NCBI GenBank assembly: GCA_937950105.1
Contig: CALFEM010000420.1
Location: 1 to 7,367, forward strand
Origin: an uncultured Alphaproteobacteria bacterium
GTDB lineage: Bacteria; Pseudomonadota; Alphaproteobacteria; Rhizobiales; Hyphomicrobiaceae
DNA: 7,367 bases
Direction of reading: 5' to 3'
Within the stretch, counting starts at the first letter, position 1; each line of letters opens with the position of its first letter. Made by a program: the position numbers and the translations under genes. This document shows, one piece after another, positions 1 to 5,282 of this stretch. The notes beneath the pieces were generated by a model. That model saw only the letters and a program-made list of their open reading frames with translations, made no database searches and was not told the origin of the DNA.

Positions 1-277
1 ACCTGTTGGAGAGGCGCCGGCTGATACCGGCAGGTCGCCGTTCGCGGGGAGCTGTGGCCAAGACAAGGCAAGGCCTCGAAGCTGCGTCGAATTGTCTTCA
101 AATACAGCGTTTTCGCGTTAGATTCGGACATCAATCGTGATGCTCGTGCCACGCGGGAATTTGCCTCGGGCCGGGCATATCCCGCCCGCCGCCGGCTCAC
201 TGCGATGATTGCACGCGGCTGGGGAATGCGCGGCGCGGACGCTCGCTCGCACGGATCGGGCGCGCTATAAGCGGCGC
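1..277. other. Non-coding leader upstream of kdsA
   Basis: I see no supportable gene here. Forward frames from the left edge close at about 24, 121 and 140 without recognisable protein sequence, so the end of an upstream gene cannot be claimed. A small hairpin is visible at 16-31 (GCCGG, loop CTGATA, CCGGC) with no T run after it. TATAAG at 266-271 resembles a -10 box, but I see no matching -35. Confidence 0.5.
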
Positions 278-1129
278 ATGAGCACACATGAGCCCTTGCG
301 GCCGAACGCCCGCGTGCGCGTCGGCAACGTCACCTTCGCCAACGATGCACCGATCGCAGTGCTGGCCGGACCGTGCCAGATGGAGAGCCGCGCGCACGCG
401 CTCGAAATGGCCTCCGCGCTGAAAGAGATCGCGGCCCGGCTCGGCATCGGCCTCGTCTACAAGACGAGCTTCGACAAGGCGAACCGCACCTCGCTCGGCG
501 GCAAGCGCGGCCTCGGCCTCGACCAGGCGCTCGGCGTGTTCGCCGAGGTGCGCGAGAGCCTCGGGCTGCCGGTCGTCACCGACGTGCACGACGCGAGCCA
601 GTGCGCGGTCGTCGGCGAGGTGGTCGACATCCTGCAGATCCCGGCGTTCCTGTGCCGGCAGACCGACCTGCTGATCGCGGCGGCGAAGACAGGCCGCGTC
701 GTCAAGATCAAGAAGGGTCAGTTCCTGGCGCCGTGGGACATGAAGAACGTCGTCGCCAAGGTGACGGGCTCGGGCAATGCCAACGTGCTCGTCACCGAGC
801 GCGGCGTCTCGTTCGGCTACAACACGCTCGTTGTCGACATGCGCGCGCTGCCGATCATGGCCGAGACCGGCGCGCCGGTGATCTTCGACGCGACGCATTC
901 CGTGCAGCAGCCGGGCGGTCAGGGGACCAGCTCCGGCGGCGACCGCCGCTTCGTGCCGGTGCTGGCGCGCGCCGCAGTCGCGGTCGGCGTGGCGGGCCTC
1001 TTCATCGAGACGCACGAGGACCCGGACAACGCGCCGAGCGACGGCCCCAACATGGTGCCGCTGCGCGACTTCGAAGCCCTGCTGCGCGACCTGATGGCGC
1101 TCGACAAGGTGGTGAAGGGGGTAGGCTAG
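278..1129 (+). CDS. kdsA: 3-deoxy-8-phosphooctulonate synthase (KDO-8-P synthase), metal-dependent class
   Basis: The enzyme condenses phosphoenolpyruvate with arabinose 5-phosphate to give Kdo-8-phosphate, the committed cytoplasmic step toward the Kdo sugar of lipopolysaccharide. The 283-residue product has the normal family length and an intact TIM-barrel pattern: GPCQMES near residue 31, FDKANRTS near 65, the FLCRQTDL segment near 124, FDATHSVQ near 203 and SDGPN near 254. Cys33, His207, Glu244 and Asp255 match the metal ligands Cys11, His185, Glu222 and Asp233 of the Aquifex enzyme at a constant offset of 22. This places it in the metal-dependent class rather than the E. coli type, which has Asn in place of the Cys. 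The ATG at 278 gives the usual N-terminus. The frame extends back to a TTG at 209, but those extra residues do not look like KdsA. No clear Shine-Dalgarno precedes 278. The next gene is convergent, so kdsA ends its transcription unit here. Confidence 0.97.
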   Translation: MSTHEPLRPNARVRVGNVTFANDAPIAVLAGPCQMESRAHALEMASALKEIAARLGIGLVYKTSFDKANRTSLGGKRGLGLDQALGVFAEVRESLGLPVVTDVHDASQCAVVGEVVDILQIPAFLCRQTDLLIAAAKTGRVVKIKKGQFLAPWDMKNVVAKVTGSGNANVLVTERGVSFGYNTLVVDMRALPIMAETGAPVIFDATHSVQQPGGQGTSSGGDRRFVPVLARAAVAVGVAGLFIETHEDPDNAPSDGPNMVPLRDFEALLRDLMALDKVVKGVG

Positions 1130-1225
1130 CGTTAGCCGTGGTGACCTACCTCGACCGAAGTCGGCCCTTTGCGGCCTCCTGCACACTGGTCCCAAGAGCT
1201 GCAGCTTGTTGCGTGTGTCCGCAAA

Positions 1226-1594
1226 TCAGCGCGACGCACCGATCGCCATGAAGAGGCCGATGGCGAGAACCAGCAGGCCCACGACGTCGGCAATGCCGAA
1301 CTGCATCAGAATGGCCGGTGGTTCGCGCATCCGCGGCGCGAAGCGGATCAGTCCGAGAGTGCCGAGGCCGATCCAGCCGAGTATCGCAACGGTGACACCC
1401 GCAGCGGCGTCGGGGATGTGCGGCAGCAGGTAGACGACGACCAGCAGTCCGATCGCGACGTGGGTCGCGAAGACGACGAGTGCCACCGCGCTCTTCTTGA
1501 TGAATGCACGAGTAAAGCGTGGGTCTGTCAGTATTTGCACGACACCCGACACGATGACCGCGAGCATGATCGGGATCATGTACAGTTTGCTCAT
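1226..1594 (-). CDS. Small four-helix integral membrane protein, function unknown
   Basis: I do not recognise this 122-residue protein. It has four hydrophobic segments at about residues 4-22, 35-57, 63-84 and 97-119. They are separated by short loops, including a basic one (RFTRAFIKK, about 26-34) and a second with Arg/Pro (RFAPRMREPP, about 84-93). The basic loops suggest, by the positive-inside rule, that both face the cytoplasm, with both termini outside; this is inference. There is no catalytic or metal-binding motif. The ATG at 1594 is preceded by AAGG about 9 nt upstream, a modest ribosome site. It is convergent with kdsA (96-bp gap) and lies 135 bp downstream of the TPR gene on the same strand, too far for obvious coupling. 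Coding here is supported by the clean membrane-protein pattern, which the overlapping frames on both strands lack. Confidence 0.75.
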   Translation of the reverse strand: MSKLYMIPIMLAVIVSGVVQILTDPRFTRAFIKKSAVALVVFATHVAIGLLVVVYLLPHIPDAAAGVTVAILGWIGLGTLGLIRFAPRMREPPAILMQFGIADVVGLLVLAIGLFMAIGASR

Positions 1595-1729
1595 CGCGAT
1601 AGCCCTTGAGTTTCGGGGCGTATCGGTCCCCTAATTCGGCAGGCACTCGCGCGCTTCCAATCCATCTGGATCGTCATACGCGCTTGTGAAGCCACCTCTC
1701 GAGAGCCGTCGACGTCCCGGGTGGATAAT

Positions 1730-3319
1730 TTAGCGCACGGCGCGGGCTCGTTCGGTCCGGGTCAGTTCGAGCTGTTCGATTGCCCCGGCATTTCCCGGAT
1801 TGATCTCGAGCACCTTCTCGAAGTCTGCGATGGCCTTGTCCCACTGCCTCGTCAGCTTGTAGATGAGCGCCCTGTAGAAATAGGCCGGAAACGATTTGGG
1901 ATCGAGTTCTATGGCTCGATCCACATCCTTCAGAGCAGTCGCAAAGTCATTGCGGCTCGCATGAACGCGGGCACGATTGATGTACGCCTCGATGTTGTCT
2001 GGCTGCAGTACGATCGCACGATCGAGGTCGGCGAGCGCCTTCGGATAGTCGGCCTTGTACATCAACGCCTCGCCGCGCATCGTCAGAAGCTCGCTCTCCC
2101 GCCCCTTGAGTTCTCTGTTCCGGCACTCGTCTCGATGCTCCGGAAAGACCCGGGCGCATGCTGTCCTGAGATGGAGTGGAATGGCGGTCGTGAGATCGGC
2201 AATGGCCTCATTGTAAGCTCCCTTGAGCAACAGGATTTCGGCCCGATCCTTCAGGTACATTGGCGAGAGATCGGAGTTGCCGTCCAGTCGAATGGCTTCA
2301 TTGAAGTCTGCCAAGGCTCCGTCGATATCCCGCTTGAGACGTTTGCGAAAGAATCCGCGCTCGTAAAGCGATCTCGCCCGCCATCGGGGCGACGGCTCCA
2401 GCGCGATCGCTTCGGAGATCACAGATAACGCCTTTTCAGGGTCGCTGTTTTCATCCAGCAAGAGTGCTCTCCAAGCCATGATTTTAGCCGACGCATCGAC
2501 GTTCGGCTTCGTGTCGTCGGTTGAATCGGGAACCAGTCCGCCTGGAGGGGTGGGGCCAGGTGACAGGGGTGACGGCGATCTGAGCGGCGCAGGCGCTGGC
2601 GCAACAGTTGCCCCTGAGGGCGTCGACTTCGAGGACGTTGCCCCCGCGGGCTTCGATCCGGCATCCGGCCCCGCGGCGGCGGTGCCGGCGGGACGCGGCA
2701 CGTTCGTCACCTTGAATTCCGTGACATGCCACGCGTCGCGCCGCGCCTCCGGCGATGCCGCGTGGATGCCGAGCAATTGCGTGCCGGCCGTTGGCTCCCC
2801 TTCGAAACGATGCACCGTCACGTCGTTGATACCGATCGTCGCCGTCCGCCCCTCCGCCGTGAGCCGGATGCGGTTCGCTTGCCCTGCCCGCAGAGCCGGG
2901 CTGCGCTTCCACGGAACGATATCGACCCTTCTGGCACCCACTTGGCGGTGAATCCGGAAGAAGCCGTCGCCTGAAATGCTGACGACATAGAAGCTCGATT
3001 CATTTCTCCCCCAGAACGCAAGTCCGGCATTGCTGGAACCGGCGTTGGTGGCTTCGGCAAGCATCAATGTCATGCAGACATCGAGGCTTCCACCCAGAGG
3101 CGTGGAGTTCCATCGCAGCAGTTCGGAGTACGGCGCGGGGGTGACGACGAGCTTGCCGGTGGAGATGCGGCAGTCGTCCGAAGTCGGTCTGCAGATCCCG
3201 GTTTGCCCCGCGAACCGGTCTTCGAGAATGACGGTGTCACCCTGACAAGCCCACCCGGCAACGCAGGAACCAAGCAATGCAGCAAAGCTGCATGCCGTCG
3301 TCACGAACGTGTGAGCCAT
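1730..3319 (-). CDS. Exported LamG/concanavalin-like domain protein with C-terminal TPR repeats
   Basis: This 529-residue protein has three parts. Residues 1-24 form a Sec signal peptide ending GWA, with mature Cys25. Residues 25-207 form a beta-rich domain resembling concanavalin-like (LamG or DUF1080-type) folds, with AGLAFWGR near 98, FYVVSISGDGFF near 110 and a closing FKVTNV near 202. Residues 208-272 are a low-complexity Pro/Ala/Ser/Gly linker. Residues about 277-515 hold about six TPR units, clearest from 411 onward (ALADLDRAIVLQPDN, ALKDVDRAIELDPKS, AIADFEKVLEINPGN). An insertion near 381-405 carries a Cys pair (388 and 399). TPRs usually form protein-binding superhelices, so a periplasmic scaffold joining a ligand-binding head to a partner is plausible but inferred. 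The first domain is paralogous to the divergent gene at 3514. The start at 3319 is fixed by GGAGG 7 nt upstream; the frame extends to 3382 without a ribosome site. No catalytic residues can be assigned. Confidence 0.88.
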   Translation of the reverse strand: MAHTFVTTACSFAALLGSCVAGWACQGDTVILEDRFAGQTGICRPTSDDCRISTGKLVVTPAPYSELLRWNSTPLGGSLDVCMTLMLAEATNAGSSNAGLAFWGRNESSFYVVSISGDGFFRIHRQVGARRVDIVPWKRSPALRAGQANRIRLTAEGRTATIGINDVTVHRFEGEPTAGTQLLGIHAASPEARRDAWHVTEFKVTNVPRPAGTAAAGPDAGSKPAGATSSKSTPSGATVAPAPAPLRSPSPLSPGPTPPGGLVPDSTDDTKPNVDASAKIMAWRALLLDENSDPEKALSVISEAIALEPSPRWRARSLYERGFFRKRLKRDIDGALADFNEAIRLDGNSDLSPMYLKDRAEILLLKGAYNEAIADLTTAIPLHLRTACARVFPEHRDECRNRELKGRESELLTMRGEALMYKADYPKALADLDRAIVLQPDNIEAYINRARVHASRNDFATALKDVDRAIELDPKSFPAYFYRALIYKLTRQWDKAIADFEKVLEINPGNAGAIEQLELTRTERARAVR

Positions 3320-3326
3320 GCGCCCA

Positions 3327-3331
3327 CCTCC
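3327..3331 (-). promoter_or_regulatory. Ribosome binding site GGAGG deciding the start at 3319
   Basis: Read on the minus strand, GGAGG lies 7 nt before the ATG at 3319. It selects this start over the in-frame upstream codon at 3382, and the chosen start places the signal peptide at the N-terminus. Confidence 0.85.
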
Positions 3332-3381
3332 AAGGAAATACGGGCGTTGGCTAAGGCCGACACAACCGGGGTATTTGAGCA

Positions 3382-3395
3382 TTGACGCCCGTCAA
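3382..3395. promoter_or_regulatory. Candidate operator, TTGACG-CC-CGTCAA palindrome
   Basis: The 14-bp sequence has two perfect 6-bp arms (TTGACG and CGTCAA) around a CC centre. It sits in the gap between the divergent genes starting at 3319 (-) and 3514 (+), 63 bp from the leftward start. A related site lies 51 bp to the right. The symmetry and placement suggest a dimeric regulator binding site. TTGACG could also be a -35 element, but no good -10 follows at 16-18 bp on either strand. Confidence 0.45.
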
Positions 3396-3432
3396 GGAAG
3401 AGACAAGCCTTTCTTGCCGGCGAGAGCAGAAA

Positions 3433-3446
3433 TTGACCCTCGTCAT
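3433..3446. promoter_or_regulatory. Candidate operator, second TTGAC-N4-GTCA site
   Basis: TTGACCCTCGTCAT repeats the pattern of the site at 3382 with one arm mismatch (final T instead of A). The start-to-start distance is 51 bp, close to five helical turns, so both would face the same side of the DNA. It lies 68 bp before the ATG at 3514. No regulator gene is present in the window. Confidence 0.4.
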
Positions 3447-3513
3447 GGGCGCACTTGCGGAAGGAACTTTAGAGTGAAAAGTGAGAACTCCGGCACTCAC
3501 TGGGGAGCTGTTC

Positions 3514-4149
3514 ATGCTGAAGCATCTGACGTTGGTGATCGCTGCATTGGCAATATGGCTTGGCAGCACGCCGGCCACGGCCTGCAAAGGCGACAAGGTT
3601 CTCTTCGATGATGATTTCTCGACGCTCGACCGCGCATGGGGCGCGCAGAGCGAGCATTTCAGTGTGAAGGACGGCAGGCTCGTGGTGAAGCCAGCGTCCA
3701 ACATGGTCTTCTGGAGCTGGAACCCGGCCTTCACTTTCGATGATGCTGATGCGTGCCTGACCGTGACGCTCGTCGAGACGAGCGATCCGACCAACAGCAG
3801 TGCTGGACTGATGTTCTGGGTCAAGGACAACGCCAACTTCTACGTCATGAACATCGCCTCGAACGGATTCTATAAAGTGAACCGAAAAGTGGCAGGCAAA
3901 TGGGTCGCAGACCCAATTGCCTGGACACAAACCGATGCGGTCAATCAAGGACCCTCCCAGCCGAACGTACTTCGTGTGACCACCAAAGGTCAGTCGGTGA
4001 CGCTCGTGATCAACGACAAGGAGGTGGCGCGTTTCCGCGCCCAAGCGCCGGACGGACCATCTTATGTGGGCGTATTCGCGACATCGGCGAAGCCTGAAAC
4101 TGACACTTGGGCCTTCGCAAATCTGAAGGTCACGAACGTGCGACCCTGA
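3514..4149 (+). CDS. Exported single-domain LamG/concanavalin-like protein
   Basis: This 211-residue protein has a clear Sec signal peptide (residues 1-23, hydrophobic core LTLVIAALAIWL, cleavage after ATA) and mature Cys24. The rest (24-211) is one beta-rich domain that aligns end to end with residues 25-207 of the divergent TPR protein. Shared features are the opening ACxGD, GxLVVxPA, the DxC motif (Cys81), SSxAGLxFW, NFYV/SFYV, the NGFY/DGFF turn, VTLVIND/ATIGIND and the closing KVTNV-RP. The conserved Cys24 and Cys81 could form a disulfide in the periplasm; a lipoprotein reading is weaker because the residue at -3 is Ala, not Leu. Such folds often bind sugars or glycoconjugates, but I see no catalytic residues and do not assign a substrate. 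GGAG with a 6-nt gap fixes the ATG at 3514; a GTG at 3481 in the same frame lacks a ribosome site. The gene downstream is convergent. Confidence 0.87.
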   Translation: MLKHLTLVIAALAIWLGSTPATACKGDKVLFDDDFSTLDRAWGAQSEHFSVKDGRLVVKPASNMVFWSWNPAFTFDDADACLTVTLVETSDPTNSSAGLMFWVKDNANFYVMNIASNGFYKVNRKVAGKWVADPIAWTQTDAVNQGPSQPNVLRVTTKGQSVTLVINDKEVARFRAQAPDGPSYVGVFATSAKPETDTWAFANLKVTNVRP

Positions 4150-4195
4150 GGAACCTGCGGCATCAACTCGTCGGCGACGCTCGAGCACAAAGCTG

Positions 4196-4606
4196 CTATT
4201 CGCGGACGGCGATCGTGAAGGTGTGGACGATCATCGTGGACGTGCTGTCGCCAGGACGGCCGTACTCGAATACGAGCCGGATAGGTCCGTTTTCCAACGG
4301 AGTTACCAACCAGCTTTCGATGGCTCGGGCGCCGACGATGGCCTGACCATCTTCGCAGGGGGGTGGCGATACGCCTACGTGCTCAATGGTCACGCGTTTG
4401 ATGCCCGTACTCGACTTCGCATCGATATGCCATGCGTAGCCGGTCGACGGATTGGCGATCAATGCAATTTCGAACGGGATGTTCAGCTCAGCTTCGCGCC
4501 GGGTTTGCGTCTTCTCGATCTGGTCGGCGCGCAGTGATGTCGCTCCGGAAAGGGTGAACACGAGTGCTATTGCTGTGTGTGCGACCGTTCGGCTGATCGA
4601 CATCAT
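4196..4606 (-). CDS. Secreted chagasin-type cysteine protease inhibitor (I42 family)
   Basis: Chagasin-family proteins are small beta-sandwich inhibitors that block papain-like cysteine peptidases with three loops. This 136-residue protein has a signal peptide (hydrophobic TAIALVFTLSGATS, probable cleavage after SLRA at residue 27) and a mature part of about 109 residues, the family's usual size. The first loop motif is intact as NPSTGYAW (52-59). The second is recognisable from VGARAIESW (91-99) but lacks the GxGG of typical members. The third appears as FEYGRPGD (113-120), where the usual aromatic after RP is Gly. Family membership is therefore good, but inhibitory potency is uncertain. No papain-like protease is encoded in the window. 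GGAG lies 4 nt before the first of two adjacent ATGs and 7 nt before the second (4603), so the start may be one codon later. It is divergent from the gene at 4751. Confidence 0.8.
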   Translation of the reverse strand: MMSISRTVAHTAIALVFTLSGATSLRADQIEKTQTRREAELNIPFEIALIANPSTGYAWHIDAKSSTGIKRVTIEHVGVSPPPCEDGQAIVGARAIESWLVTPLENGPIRLVFEYGRPGDSTSTMIVHTFTIAVRE

Positions 4607-4685
4607 GATGCTCCAACTCGCAGCTTGGGCTGTCGTCGAATAGCCGAGCGCGCGGCGAGCTGCATTGATTCTGCGTAAAGACCGA

Positions 4686-4702
4686 TAGCTGCACGTCAGC
4701 TA
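4686..4702. promoter_or_regulatory. Candidate operator, TAGCTG-N5-CAGCTA inverted repeat
   Basis: A perfect inverted repeat with 6-bp arms and the spacer CACGT lies in the 144-bp gap between the divergent genes at 4606 (-) and 4751 (+). AGCTGCA, which covers part of its left arm, also occurs at 4658-4664. The position suits an operator, but arms this short can arise by chance. Confidence 0.3.
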
Positions 4703-4736
4703 GCATGAAAGACGGAATTCAAAGCACCGCGAATGT

Positions 4737-4741
4737 GGAGG
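4737..4741 (+). promoter_or_regulatory. Ribosome binding site GGAGG deciding the start at 4751
   Basis: GGAGG ends 9 nt before the ATG at 4751. Two other in-frame ATGs, at 4733 and 4742, respectively precede the motif and abut it directly, so neither can use it. The 4751 start also gives a cleaner signal-peptide N-terminus. Confidence 0.7.
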
Positions 4742-4750
4742 ATGTCTGCA

Positions 4751-5125
4751 ATGCCCACTCATCGCAATAGCGTCCTGGGGAGAGGTGCATTTGCCGCTGC
4801 AATTCTGATGCTGTCTGGAAGCGCCGTCGTGGCGGCGTCTGTTCTCAGCGACCGTGATGCCATGTCGAAGGCAATTGCAGTCCTGAAAGGCGACCCCTAC
4901 GGCAAGTCCGTCAAGGAGGTCAAAGCAAATATTCGCCAAGGCCGCTTGGTGTCTGACGGAATGACCAAAGCCTGCGGTTCGGTCCAGATCCCGATCTGGG
5001 AATTCCACGTCGTTGTCGACACCGGTATCAAAGACCAGTTCAAGAACGGTGTGATCGACGGGTATCTGGCTCTCGACGCGAAAAGCGGCAAGATCAGGTG
5101 CACCAACCTGCCACTTCTCGATTAG
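4751..5125 (+). CDS. Small exported protein, faintly PepSY-like, function unknown
   Basis: The 124-residue product begins with a basic N-region (HRNSVLGRG) and a hydrophobic core (AFAAAILMLSGSAVVAA), a Sec signal peptide likely cleaved near residue 29. The mature part of about 95 residues has an N-terminal helix (DRDAMSKAIAVL), then KSVKEVKANIRQG, a strand with WEFHVVVD (83-90) and a closing GYLALDAKSGKI (104-115). This helix-strand order with a final 'D-A-x-x-G-K' hairpin resembles PepSY domains, which often occur in secreted or periplasmic proteins. The resemblance is by eye and weak. Cys75 and Cys117 are the only mature cysteines and could form a disulfide. The start is set by GGAGG at 4737. 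The gene is divergent from the chagasin-like inhibitor and convergent with the propeller gene, so it is probably transcribed alone. Confidence 0.78.
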   Translation: MPTHRNSVLGRGAFAAAILMLSGSAVVAASVLSDRDAMSKAIAVLKGDPYGKSVKEVKANIRQGRLVSDGMTKACGSVQIPIWEFHVVVDTGIKDQFKNGVIDGYLALDAKSGKIRCTNLPLLD

Positions 5126-5282
5126 CACGTCACCGTCGGCGACCGTTCCCCTGGTTTCACTGGAATGGCGTTGATCCCTGTCAACGCGACGACTTCGACA
5201 CGGGCTCGTGAACGCTGTCGCGACACGCCTCCAACGACCGCTATCGGAATGACTTCTGTCGTCGACAGCGCCGACAACGGCA
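5126..5282. other. Convergent intergenic region with three short palindromes
   Basis: No gene is supported here. Three inverted repeats are visible: 5170-5185 (GTTGA-N6-TCAAC), 5216-5225 (TGTCGCGACA) and 5256-5268 (CTGTCG-T-CGACAG). None is followed by a T run, so they are not classical terminators, although the region must end transcription from both sides. The first contains a third match to the TTGAY-N4-GTCAA pattern seen at 3382 and 3433. Confidence 0.4.

Noticed and set aside
197..1195. Long open frame of 332 codons antisense to kdsA
   Set aside because: It is a by-product of high third-position GC in kdsA. The translation is low-complexity, rich in Arg, Ala, His and Asp, with no domain pattern, while the sense strand is a clear enzyme.
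373..1251. Open frame of 292 codons on the same strand as kdsA
   Set aside because: It is an Arg/Ala/Pro-rich frame-shifted shadow of kdsA and runs past its stop without any recognisable sequence.
1696..1705. CTCTCGAGAG palindrome after the TPR gene as a terminator
   Set aside because: The symmetry leaves no loop and no T run follows; it is probably a chance palindrome.
1721..2428. Open frame of 235 codons opposite the TPR region
   Set aside because: It is antisense to well-formed TPR units and has no ribosome site or domain pattern.
3382..3410. Sigma-70 promoter using TTGACG at 3382 as the -35 box
   Set aside because: No reasonable -10 hexamer lies 16-18 bp away on either strand, so I prefer the palindrome reading and do not call a promoter.
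3514..3585. Lipoprotein signal in the two paralogues (Cys at mature position 1)
   Set aside because: The -3 residue is Ala in one protein and Gly in the other, not Leu. A second conserved Cys in both fits a disulfide better.
3469..4188. Open frame of 239 codons opposite the single-domain exported protein
   Set aside because: The sense frame has a ribosome site, a signal peptide and a paralogue next door; the antisense frame has none.
4705..4770. Short upstream reading frame (about 21 codons) overlapping the start at 4751
   Set aside because: It has no ribosome site and no sign of conservation can be judged, so a regulatory leader peptide is not supported.
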